Assembly: GCA_964629965.1 (NCBI GenBank)
Contig: CAZVRZ010000084.1
Span: forward strand, 1-23,278
Direction: 5' to 3'
Origin: CAZVRZ01 sp964629965
GTDB taxonomy: Bacteria; Chloroflexota; Anaerolineae; Anaerolineales; UBA4823
Length of the DNA stretch: 23,278 bases
A program made the translations under genes and the position numbers. Every line of letters starts with the position of its first letter. Position 1 is the stretch's first letter. The notes beneath the pieces are model-generated. The model made no database searches and was not told where the DNA came from. It saw only the letters and a list, made by a program, of their open reading frames with translations. Shown here one piece after another: positions 15,511-23,278 of the stretch.

Positions 15511-15595
15511 TTGACACCCTGCGAAGAGCCGGCGCTCTGCGAGCATGGCGCGACCTTCCAAGCTCGCAGGAGCATTGGATAGCGGGGTGAGTTTA
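15511..15595 (+). repeat. Dispersed hairpin repeat, copy C
   Basis: The left boundary is TTGACACCCTGCGAAGAGCC and the right boundary AGCGGGGTGAGTTTA. CACCCTG can pair with CGGGGTG across the unit. The centre holds a different but equally perfect hairpin, CTGCGAGC/GCTCGCAG. The unit ends 7 bases before the -35 box of the rloA promoter. Confidence 0.65.
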
Positions 15596-15602
15596 TTGCT
15601 GA

Positions 15603-15638
15603 TTGACCATCTGCTTTAATTGTGCTAAAATAAAGCAG
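15603..15638 (+). promoter_or_regulatory. Promoter of rloA-rloB with overlapping inverted-repeat operator
   Basis: -35 TTGACC (15603-15608) and -10 TAAAAT (15626-15631) are 17 bases apart, with a TGC extension before the -10. A perfect 8-bp inverted repeat CTGCTTTA (15611-15618) and TAAAGCAG (15631-15638) brackets the -10 box, covering spacer and start site, as a repressor operator would. The repressor is not identified. Transcription would start near 15638, 60 bases before the rloA ATG. Confidence 0.7.
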
Positions 15639-15697
15639 GATAGAATGTATTCTTGTGAAAATATCTCAGAAATAGCCATTATAAAGCGGAGAATACC

Positions 15698-16987
15698 ATG
15701 CTAATTGAGTTTAGCGCCGGCAACTTCCGGTCATTCAAAGACCCGGTGACGCTGAGTATGCTCGCCACCCGGATCAATGCGCGTGATCCCCAGATTGACC
15801 AAGATAATACCTTTGATGCAGATGATCAGTTGAAGCTGCTGACCACCGCCGCGGTGTATGGCGCCAATGCCAGTGGCAAGAGCAACTTGGTCAGCGCCCT
15901 GGCTTTCATGCGCACCTTCGTGATTAATTCTTCGCGCGAGTCGCAATCGGCCGAACCGGTGCCGGTGGAGCACTTCCGCCTGAGTTCGGATACGCTTGGC
16001 CAGCCCTCCTTTTTCCAGGTGGTGTTCTTGGCCGGTGGTCAGAAATATCGCTACGGCTTTGAGGTTACCCGCCAGCAGGTGGTGACAGAGTGGCTGTTTG
16101 TGGCCGGCACGCGCAAGGAGAAGCGCTTGTTCACGCGCGACGAGCAGGGCATCCACCTGGGCCGCTCATTCAAAGAGGGCTATCGCCTGGAAGCAAAGAC
16201 CCGCCCCAATGCGCTGTTTCTTTCCGTTTCAGCCCAGTTCAACGGCGAGATTGCCAACCAGGTGATGACCTGGTTCCGTAACCTGCGCACAGTTTCCGGC
16301 CTGGACGACACGGCCTATCTGGGCTTTACCCTGGACCGCTTCCAAAACCAGGCACACCGCCAGCAGATCATTGACCTGGTGCGCTCGTTGGATGTAGGCA
16401 TTGACGATATTACCAGCGAGAAGCTGCAGCGATCACAAGTCTTGCTGCCGCCGGAACTGCCGCGCGAAATTCAGGATCTGCTGCTCAACACTCCCCAGGA
16501 CTTTTATGCCATCCGTACTGCCCATAAGCGCTTCGACGCTGCCGGTCAACAGGCGGGCGTGGAGATCTTTGATTTGCAGAACCAGGAGTCACACGGCACG
16601 CAAAAGCTGTTCTTCCTGGCCGGCCCACTGCTGGATACGCTCTCGATGGGGCGGGTGTTGTTTGTAGACGAACTGGAGGCGCGGCTGCACCCCCTGATCA
16701 CTGCCCAGATCATCCGCCTGTTCCACTCGCATGAGACCAATCCGCACCATGCTCAATTGGTATTTACCACCCATGATACCAACCTGCTCTCGAACAAGCG
16801 TTTCCGCCGCGACCAGGTTTGGTTTACCGAGAAGGATGCCTTGGGAGCCACGCACTTGTACGCTCTTTCCGATTTCAAAGTCCGTAACGATGCCTCCTTT
16901 GAGAGCGATTACATTCAGGGCAAGTACGGTGCCATCCCATTCCTGGGCGATTTGAAGCGCGTCGTGCTCGAGGATGATACGCAGTGA
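15698..16987 (+). CDS. rloA: RloA / AbiLi-like AAA ATPase (OLD/ABC-type)
   Basis: This 429-residue ATPase begins with the usual MLIEFSAGNFRSFKD strand, followed by Walker A GANASGKSN (55-63, Lys61). It has a signature-like block ESHGTQKLF (297-305), Walker B RVLFVDEL (319-326) with catalytic Glu325, and an H-loop TTHD (357-360). The C-terminal tail is DYIQGKYGAIPFLGD. This order defines the AAA_15/AAA_21 group that partners a second subunit in abortive-infection systems (RloA with RloB, AbiLi with AbiLii). It would sense infection and control the toxic partner. A ribosome site GGAGA precedes the ATG. Its TGA overlaps the GTG start of rloB. Confidence 0.9.
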   Translation: MLIEFSAGNFRSFKDPVTLSMLATRINARDPQIDQDNTFDADDQLKLLTTAAVYGANASGKSNLVSALAFMRTFVINSSRESQSAEPVPVEHFRLSSDTLGQPSFFQVVFLAGGQKYRYGFEVTRQQVVTEWLFVAGTRKEKRLFTRDEQGIHLGRSFKEGYRLEAKTRPNALFLSVSAQFNGEIANQVMTWFRNLRTVSGLDDTAYLGFTLDRFQNQAHRQQIIDLVRSLDVGIDDITSEKLQRSQVLLPPELPREIQDLLLNTPQDFYAIRTAHKRFDAAGQQAGVEIFDLQNQESHGTQKLFFLAGPLLDTLSMGRVLFVDELEARLHPLITAQIIRLFHSHETNPHHAQLVFTTHDTNLLSNKRFRRDQVWFTEKDALGATHLYALSDFKVRNDASFESDYIQGKYGAIPFLGDLKRVVLEDDTQ

Positions 16988-17612
16988 GCAAGCGTCCTTA
17001 CCTCAAAGCCAGGCAGCGCAGTTATATACAGCGGCCGGTCAATCGGCGCAACATTCGCCAGCGCTTTCTGATCGTCTGTGAAGGCGAAAAAACCGAGCCG
17101 GGCTACTTCCTGCATTTTCGAGTGCCCAAGCTGGTGGTGGATGTACAGGGCCTGGGGTTCAACACCGTTCGCCTGGTGCAGGAGGCGATCAGCCAGCGGG
17201 AGCAGCTCGCAGAAACGGCGAGCCTTACGACCAGGTGTGGTGCGTCTTCGATCGAGATGTATTCCCTGTGGCGCATTTCAATGCTGCTCTTGATATCGCC
17301 CGGCAAAACAACATCCGACCTGCTTACTCGAATGAGGCGTTTGAGCTGTGGTACTTGCTGCACTTCATGTACTTGAACACTGCCATTACCCGGCGCGACT
17401 ATATTGACCGCTTGGGAGAACATCTCGGACATCCCTATCGTAAGAACAGCCTGGACATTTATGGCAAGCTGCTTCCCAGGCAAGCAGCGGCGATCAAGAA
17501 TGCTGAACGCCTGCTGATGCAGTACCAGCCGGCGCACCCGGCTGTTGATAATCCTTCCACAACGGTGCATTTGTTGGTTCAGGAGTTAATCCGTTTTCAA
17601 CAGGGGATATAG
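16984..17612 (+). pseudogene. rloB: RloB / AbiLii-like effector subunit, broken by a one-base frameshift
   Basis: The GTG start overlaps the rloA stop (GTGA). The first frame gives a basic N-terminus and FLIVCEGEKTEPGYF, then LVQEAISQREQLAE. The second frame continues with GEPYDQVWCVFDRD, AYSNEAFELWYLLHF, and a C-terminal half to 17612. Joined, they make a product of about 208 residues, normal for the RloB family. The join falls at 17211-17223, where one base is missing. The EGEKTE and FDRD motifs resemble the acidic motifs of Toprim nucleases, so a nuclease function is likely (inference). Both halves look well conserved, so the break is recent or is a sequencing error. No slippery heptamer is present to suggest programmed frameshifting. 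Confidence 0.85.
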
Positions 17613-17663
17613 ATTTCGGTAAGTAAAAATTTACCAGGATCTTACCTGAAAATCCGCTCGCAT

Positions 17664-17686
17664 AATAGGCCTTGTACGCCTATTTT
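17664..17686 (+). terminator. Rho-independent terminator candidate after rloB
   Basis: A 7-bp perfect stem AATAGGC/GCCTATT with loop CTTGTAC is followed by four Ts overlapping the stem end. The stem is only moderately GC-rich and the T-run short, so it is a weak call. Confidence 0.4.
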
Positions 17687-17772
17687 ATACCGAAACCCGT
17701 CAGATAAGGTGCGGATTTGGGGGCGTAAACCCGAAAATTCTCTTCGCATAACACAACCCGCTCAAGTTCGGC

Positions 17773-17778
17773 TATACT
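17773..17778 (+). promoter_or_regulatory. -10 box placed for a leaderless HNH transcript
   Basis: TATACT ends 6 bases before the HNH ATG at 17785. The normal start of transcription, 6-7 bases after the -10 box, would be the A of the ATG. No ribosome site is found before this ATG, and only a poor -35 is visible near 17750. Confidence 0.5.
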
Positions 17779-17784
17779 TTACGT

Positions 17785-18921
17785 ATGAACGCCGGCACAC
17801 TGATCGCTACCATCTTGCGCCACGATCGCAAGACGGCCAGTTACAAGATCGCTCTGATCCGCAGCCTAAATGATCTGGCTTTGGGGTACGCTCACCTGGG
17901 TGAAAGTGGCGCGGCACTGGCTGTGCCGTTGCGCTCCCTGGCTGCATTTTGGGTGGCGTATTATTGGCCCTTTGTTTCAACATCCACACCGATCAAACAG
18001 GGCATTCACTCAGCGACTAAGCAGGATATTTCTTTTCGGGCTGCGCTGGCAGCACTGCGCCAGGCCTGGGAGCAGGCGATTGGTGGAGCGTCCATGGCCG
18101 CCGATGGCTTTTACCTGGTAAGCGAGTTCCAGAGTGCTCACAGGCGTAATAATTACCCGGCCGGTTTAGTTTCTGCTTATGAGCAGGCGCTTGTTGATAT
18201 TGCGGATGCTATTCAGCAGCCGGTGCGTTATGCCGGGCCAGGGCAGTACAGTGTGTTTGATCCCCCAAAGTCCTGGAAGCAGTTGCAAGCCACACAGTTG
18301 CACATTGTGTGTATTCCGGGCACATTGCCAAACGAGCGCTGTATTGTGGTTGACGCCGAGTTGTGGGCCAGTTTCAGCGAGCTATCTCTGTGGATCGAAG
18401 CCTTGTGTATTCACGAATGGAGTTTATTCACTGAAAGCATCAGTGGATTGGACCGCGGCAGCGTTTACACCTTGCTGACCGACCGGCCAGGCAATCGGCG
18501 CCCACTGACCTGGGAGCGCAATCAGGTTGAAATTTTGATGATGGAAGGGCACATTTTTGAGTGTCCCTGGACTGGCCACAAGCTGACTGCACAGAGCTAC
18601 GACCTCGATCACCTGTTACCGTTAAGTGCTTATCCGATCAATGAGTTATGGAACCTGGTACCGGCCGATGCTGCTTTTAATCGCCACAAGAAGCGTGACC
18701 GTCTGCCCGGCACATCAACCTTGATGGCTGCCAGGCCCCGCCTGGTGATTGCTTACCAACATTACAATAATTCGCAAACCCTGGCAGATGTCTTGCAGCA
18801 TGATGCACTGGCGCGTTTCAATGGCAAGATCGTACAGGATGATCTGCCTGGTTCCCTGGCTGTTTGCGCCGCCCAATTCATCGAGACGATTGGATCAGCG
18901 CGCAACCTGGCTTCTTTTTAG
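17785..18921 (+). CDS. HNH endonuclease
   Basis: This is a 378-residue protein. The C-terminal third carries an HNH nuclease core: FECPWTGHKL (Cys260), then DLDHLLPLS with Asp275 and catalytic His276, LWNLVPAD with Asn290, and FNRHKKRDRLP with Asn299 and His301. This is the DH..N..N/H pattern of beta-beta-alpha metal nucleases. The first 240 residues begin KTASYKIALIRSLNDLA, a motif I associate with other defence-island HNH proteins, and are otherwise helical and unassigned; they may recognise DNA or a partner. The gene seems to be leaderless (see the -10 box). It is 9 bases upstream of the MazG-like gene. A restriction-type role against foreign DNA is inferred from domain and location. Confidence 0.85.
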   Translation: MNAGTLIATILRHDRKTASYKIALIRSLNDLALGYAHLGESGAALAVPLRSLAAFWVAYYWPFVSTSTPIKQGIHSATKQDISFRAALAALRQAWEQAIGGASMAADGFYLVSEFQSAHRRNNYPAGLVSAYEQALVDIADAIQQPVRYAGPGQYSVFDPPKSWKQLQATQLHIVCIPGTLPNERCIVVDAELWASFSELSLWIEALCIHEWSLFTESISGLDRGSVYTLLTDRPGNRRPLTWERNQVEILMMEGHIFECPWTGHKLTAQSYDLDHLLPLSAYPINELWNLVPADAAFNRHKKRDRLPGTSTLMAARPRLVIAYQHYNNSQTLADVLQHDALARFNGKIVQDDLPGSLAVCAAQFIETIGSARNLASF

Positions 18922-18930
18922 GATTTCCCT

Positions 18931-19257
18931 ATGAGCAGAATTGTTTACAACAAACTAATCCGTGACCGAATCCCCGAAATCATCCAGGCAGCTGGTAAAC
19001 AGTGTGAAACAGTTGTAATGCCTGAGGAAGAGTATATTCAAGCCCTGCGTTTGAAACTTATTGAAGAAGCCCAGGAAGCCCAACAGGCAGACCCAACTGA
19101 TTTGGCGACTGAACTGGCTGACTTACAAGAAGTGATGGCGGCGTTAATGGTGGTGTATGATATCAATTCGGCACAAGTGAATGCTTTGCAGGCCGCTCGG
19201 CGTGATGAGCGCGGGGGTTTTGAGAAGCGGCTCAAATTGATTTGGTCTGGAGATTAG
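18931..19257 (+). CDS. MazG-like nucleotide pyrophosphohydrolase
   Basis: This 108-residue all-alpha protein matches the short MazG/phosphoribosyl-ATP pyrophosphohydrolase-like family. It starts VYNKLIRDRIPEII and has the metal-binding EExxE...ExxD pattern: Glu45, Glu46 and Glu49, then Glu61 and Asp64 in ATELADLQEV. Such enzymes hydrolyse (d)NTPs or related nucleotides to the monophosphate and pyrophosphate. It is 9 bases after the HNH gene and probably in the same transcript. In a defence island it could lower phage dNTP pools or clean modified nucleotides, but a housekeeping role is equally possible. The exact substrate cannot be read from sequence. Confidence 0.88.
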   Translation: MSRIVYNKLIRDRIPEIIQAAGKQCETVVMPEEEYIQALRLKLIEEAQEAQQADPTDLATELADLQEVMAALMVVYDINSAQVNALQAARRDERGGFEKRLKLIWSGD

Positions 19258-19309
19258 CCACCTGAACGGCCTCCTGACCTCGCGAGAATGTAGATAACGA
19301 GTTGATTGA

Positions 19310-22264
19310 TCAATCTCCCGAAAGCAAGATATCTAATCCATCGTTTGCATGGCTTCCCTTCAAATACAATGCGCAAATCTTTCTCACATCCTCAATTTTT
19401 GCGTTTCTTTCTTTGCACCATTTGCGCACTACGCGATTGGCTAAACTTTCTACCTGATCGGCTCGAACAATTGCGCGTTCAGAATGAGATTCACAACGAA
19501 TTAAATCAAGAACCTCTGTTTCTTCCAGCTTAGTCATGCGCTGCTGAGATAGGCTGTAGACGATAGTTTCGTAGCGTTCTTGCACTTGTACTAAAACATA
19601 AACCATGCTTTCTGGGCGATCATGCTGCCCGGCTGAATGTAGATTGTCGCCTAGCGCCTGGGCGCGCTGTTTGTATTGTGGGTCTTCTAGTATCGCCTGA
19701 TGTTGAATTGCCGGCGAGGTATCCACACCTGCGGTGAGTTCGCCAACCAGATCGCCATTTTCTTCTAACAATGCTTCTACGTCTACTTCCTGATCCAGCC
19801 AAATCTCTTGAACATCATCTGCTTTTCGGATAGATCCACCTGTCAGTTTTGGCATGACGGGGGCATTGAGAATGTGCTGTGCGTTTTCGTGCCGGCGCGA
19901 AATTCTCGCAATCCGGGTTTGAATATGATTGAGTATGCCCCGCAAATCATGATCTAGAATCCCTTGTTCATACGGAAGCAGCACATATAAGTAAACCTCT
20001 CGTTCTGGATCTTCGGTTGGACGTAGTACTCTCCCAACGCGCTGTATGATCTTGTCAGCTTCGCGCGGCAAGTCATAACTAATCACTGTGTCTGCATCTT
20101 GTAGGTTGACCCCCATACTATCCGCATCAGTCATGATCAAAATATCCAAATCGTCGGTATTTTCAGGCCTGCGGTTGGCGCGTGGCGCCAATGATCTTTG
20201 GAGACGCTGACGCTCCAAAATGGGTTTCAAATTTGAACCGGAAACTGTACAACCTACTCTCCAATTAGGGCGCAGTTCTTGTAATGCAGTAAGTAAATAA
20301 TCCGCTGTCAGGCGTAAACATGCAAAGACGATCGCCTTACGCCGGTCTTTGCATCGTTGATCTAATATCTTTAGCAAAGTCTGCAGCTTGCCATCATTTT
20401 TGTAATCATCTAAACTTGCATCCAAACCGGTCAACAATGGCATCAGATGCTCTTGACGCTCTGCCAGTGGGTGCTTGAGCGCTACATTGTATGGCTCCAA
20501 ATTCGCGAACAAATCATCGGCGCTTTCTTCTGATTTGGTAGTGTAACGGCTTTTTGCGGCAGTATCTCGTACTCTGTGATCTTTCCATAAATCTCCGCTT
20601 CGCTCTGGCGGATCCTCGGTCCGAAGATTTTTCATTACGGCGGCTTTGAGTGCGACCGGTGAACTCAACCAGGCATCCAACGATGCATTCCGAATATAAT
20701 CCACCTGAGCACGCACTGTATCTCTTGCCGATGACGCGTTTTCTGGCGCGACCACACTCATGCCTAACTTCCACTGCTCAAAGCAACCCTCTTGCCAGGC
20801 GCGTAGAAATTCCTGATCAATGGCGAAGCTATATCGCTCTGCTCGCAGTGAAAGTTTCCGAGGCAGGTAGCGCCGCTTATCATGGAACTCGATATAGGCG
20901 CGTCCTTGTTCATCCACATCTCCACGTTGGCGTGCAATCTTCAACACATGTGGTAGACCGATCACTGTACAGACTGGCAGGCGGACAAATTCCTGAGTGC
21001 CCTTTACCGACCAGGCTTTATGATCACCAAACATATTACCGCTATCCATTTTGTGCGGAAGCAGCGCTAACAAACTGTTCAAGTTGAGATTACTGGTGCT
21101 GTAGGGTGTGGCTGTCAACATAACGATTTTGGCGTTCTTCTCATTGACAACGCGGTTGATCCGGTCGATGACGCGACTCTTGCGGCCTTTACGCGCTGGT
21201 ACCAAAAGTTGGTTTCGATACACATGAGCTTCATCAATCAGGATAAGCGTTTCTTCGTCCGATCTGCTTAACTTGCGATCCAACTCATTCACTTTATGAT
21301 GATCTGCTTTAGCCTTGTTTTCCTGGAATAAGATCGTGTTCGTGAAGGCAGAATAAGCCAGGTCGCGAGCGTCCAATTCCTCGCGCCAACTTTCTTGCAC
21401 GTTACCCGCCGGAGAAAGCAAAATGACTCGTTTGATCTTGTCTTGAGATCTCAGGTGGTACGCAATTTCAGAGCCCATCACGGTTTTGCCCAGCCCTGTA
21501 GCCGCTACAACCACAGCCCCGCCCCAAGCATCGATCTGGCGCAAAGCACGCGCCACTACCGCTTTTTGGTAATATACTGGCAAGTTTCCGCCTTCCCGTA
21601 CACTCCGGTCAGGCAAATAATTCAAGGTGAGCAATGTTTTCAGATAGATGTCAAAAGGGGCCGCTAATTCCAGAAACTGCGAGAGCAAATCGATTAACTG
21701 TTGGGTCAGCGGGGTTGCCATTTGGTAATAGGTCCAATACCCCTGCGAAAAAACCTGTACCTGACTCGGTTCTTGGCTGGCCCCAATCTGCTCGATGGAC
21801 TCAATCAAGCCGCGGCGGGAGAAGTTGGCTGATCCTTGTAATACAGTGTGCTCGTCAATCAAATAGAACTTGCAATGAAAGGGGATTTCCATAGCGCGCG
21901 CATCCACGATCTGGAAATCTCCCGCTTTCATCTTTTGAACCAGATCATAAACAGCCTGCCACAGATCATCCTCGGGACGGCGCAAATCATCCAGAATATC
22001 CTCGATGACCGTTTGAATAACGTTGCGCCCGTCTTCTTTCCCCACCAAGATCCACAGCTTCGTTTCGTCAGGGATATGCCGGCGAGCCATCTTATACCCA
22101 CTGGCCGTGAAATACGCGCTGGCGATGCGGATACTCTCTTTGGCCGCCGGAAAATGCGCCTGGATCAAGCTATAAGCCGCGCCAGACCCCAGTCCAATGA
22201 TTGGCAAGCCATCATCATTATTGGTCAGGATTAGCTTTCCAGGGTATTGTGGAAGTGAGATCAT
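19310..22264 (-). CDS. PLD nuclease - superfamily 2 helicase fusion
   Basis: The frame is open to an ATG at 22327 (1005 residues), but that codon sits inside an extended -10 box (TGGTATGAT), so I chose the ATG at 22264 (984 residues). Numbering below is from 22327. Residues 140-175 carry one HKD motif: His151, Lys153 and Asp158 in HCKFYLIDE, with GSANFS after it, as in BfiI-type and PLD nucleases. A helicase follows: Q-like YYQKAVV (254), Walker A AATGLGKTVM (275-284), DEAH (365-368), TATPYS (405-410), then DADSMGVNLQDADTVISYD and QRVGRVLRPTEDP (motifs V and VI, about 750-800). About 200 C-terminal residues are unassigned. Single-HKD enzymes work as dimers. It would translocate on and cut nucleic acid. 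It is divergent from hsdM, with start codons 128 bp apart at the chosen start. Confidence 0.88.
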   Translation of the reverse strand: MISLPQYPGKLILTNNDDGLPIIGLGSGAAYSLIQAHFPAAKESIRIASAYFTASGYKMARRHIPDETKLWILVGKEDGRNVIQTVIEDILDDLRRPEDDLWQAVYDLVQKMKAGDFQIVDARAMEIPFHCKFYLIDEHTVLQGSANFSRRGLIESIEQIGASQEPSQVQVFSQGYWTYYQMATPLTQQLIDLLSQFLELAAPFDIYLKTLLTLNYLPDRSVREGGNLPVYYQKAVVARALRQIDAWGGAVVVAATGLGKTVMGSEIAYHLRSQDKIKRVILLSPAGNVQESWREELDARDLAYSAFTNTILFQENKAKADHHKVNELDRKLSRSDEETLILIDEAHVYRNQLLVPARKGRKSRVIDRINRVVNEKNAKIVMLTATPYSTSNLNLNSLLALLPHKMDSGNMFGDHKAWSVKGTQEFVRLPVCTVIGLPHVLKIARQRGDVDEQGRAYIEFHDKRRYLPRKLSLRAERYSFAIDQEFLRAWQEGCFEQWKLGMSVVAPENASSARDTVRAQVDYIRNASLDAWLSSPVALKAAVMKNLRTEDPPERSGDLWKDHRVRDTAAKSRYTTKSEESADDLFANLEPYNVALKHPLAERQEHLMPLLTGLDASLDDYKNDGKLQTLLKILDQRCKDRRKAIVFACLRLTADYLLTALQELRPNWRVGCTVSGSNLKPILERQRLQRSLAPRANRRPENTDDLDILIMTDADSMGVNLQDADTVISYDLPREADKIIQRVGRVLRPTEDPEREVYLYVLLPYEQGILDHDLRGILNHIQTRIARISRRHENAQHILNAPVMPKLTGGSIRKADDVQEIWLDQEVDVEALLEENGDLVGELTAGVDTSPAIQHQAILEDPQYKQRAQALGDNLHSAGQHDRPESMVYVLVQVQERYETIVYSLSQQRMTKLEETEVLDLIRCESHSERAIVRADQVESLANRVVRKWCKERNAKIEDVRKICALYLKGSHANDGLDILLSGD

Positions 22265-22315
22265 GCCACCTGCCTGATTACCTTCCTGCAAAACATCACG
22301 AACCTTTTTCTGTCG

Positions 22316-22321
22316 TATAAT
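22316..22321 (+). promoter_or_regulatory. -10 box for hsdM, overlapping the helicase 5' end
   Basis: A perfect TATAAT lies about 70 bases before the hsdM ATG. Its -35 region (near 22293, ACATCA) is poor. On the other strand TATGAT with a TGG extension starts the helicase transcript within about 10 bases, so the two promoters face away from each other and overlap. Confidence 0.4.
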
Positions 22322-22392
22322 AATCATACCACACGGCCCGCTGCCCGGCTGGGGGAGCGTCGAGCCGGAATTTCGTTATGTAGGAAGAGGCC

Positions 22393-23278
<886 letters not shown>

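Larger units (their letters stand above)
17613..17784. other. Structured intergenic region with terminator-like hairpin and nested repeats
   Basis: An 8-bp inverted repeat TTTCGGTA (17614-17621) and TACCGAAA (17688-17695) encloses a smaller hairpin, AATAGGC (17664-17670) and GCCTATT (17678-17684). The latter is followed by TTTT and could end rloB transcription. AAATCCGC near 17650 pairs with GCGGATTT at 17711-17718. A direct imperfect repeat (GAAAATCCGCTCGCATAA near 17648; GAAAATTCTCTTCGCATAA near 17733) is also present. Confidence 0.5.

Noticed and set aside
5437..15595. The three repeats as integron attC sites or a CRISPR array
   Set aside because: The ends lack the GTTRRRY and RYYYAAC boxes of attC, and the copies are kilobases apart with no spacers, so neither fits.
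17205..17235. Programmed ribosomal frameshift in rloB
   Set aside because: No slippery heptamer (such as A AAA AAG) or following strong hairpin is seen at the join; a one-base loss or error explains it better.
19304..19315. Perfect palindrome GATTGATCAATC at the end of the helicase gene
   Set aside because: It is short, overlaps the stop codon region and has no T-run or second copy; chance is sufficient.

Overview
The window looks like accessory (mobile and defence) DNA from a bacterium of about 50-55% GC. The style of its secreted proteins points to Chloroflexota, probably Anaerolineae: lipoproteins rich in Ala-Thr-Ala/Gln repeats, Pro/Thr-rich linkers behind one membrane helix, and a PD40 propeller with many WSPDG-type repeats. 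This taxonomic call is inference; no rRNA or tRNA gene is visible.

Layout. (1) 1-2597, minus strand: four tightly coupled genes, a two-helix membrane protein, a lipoprotein with a coiled coil, a 69-residue protein and an FtsK/HerA-like ATPase cut by the window edge. They resemble a DNA-transfer module. (2) 2907-5386: a frameshifted tyrosine recombinase divergent from a two-HTH XRE regulator, with a readable promoter and a likely operator between them. (3) 5552-9783, minus strand: a compact run of five membrane-anchored or lipidated proteins of unknown role, including a PD40 propeller. (4) 9925-11716, minus strand: a DUF7003-type protein joined to a membrane anchor, and a small membrane protein. 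(5) 11813-14047, minus strand: a Fic protein with a C-terminal winged helix, overlapping by one base a histone-deacetylase-like hydrolase. A promoter with three copies of a 9-bp palindrome precedes them. (6) 14100-14610: remnants, including the 3' end of an ISL3-type transposase.

(7) 14610-23278 is a defence island. It holds a HigBA-like toxin-antitoxin pair with its operator, an RloA/RloB (AbiL-like) pair in which rloB carries a one-base frameshift, an HNH endonuclease that appears leaderless, and a MazG-like pyrophosphohydrolase. A large fusion of a PLD nuclease with a superfamily 2 helicase follows, and the start of a type I methyltransferase (hsdM) runs off the right edge. The PLD-helicase and hsdM are divergent with about 65 bp between them.

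A short hairpin-forming repeat occurs three times in the same orientation (5437-5509, 9864-9921, 15511-15595), always at gene-cluster borders. The best candidates for something undescribed are the PLD-helicase beside hsdM, the operator-controlled RloAB pair, the Fic-deacetylase pair with its triple operator, the recombinase with an extra degenerate catalytic half-domain, and the three-copy repeat.
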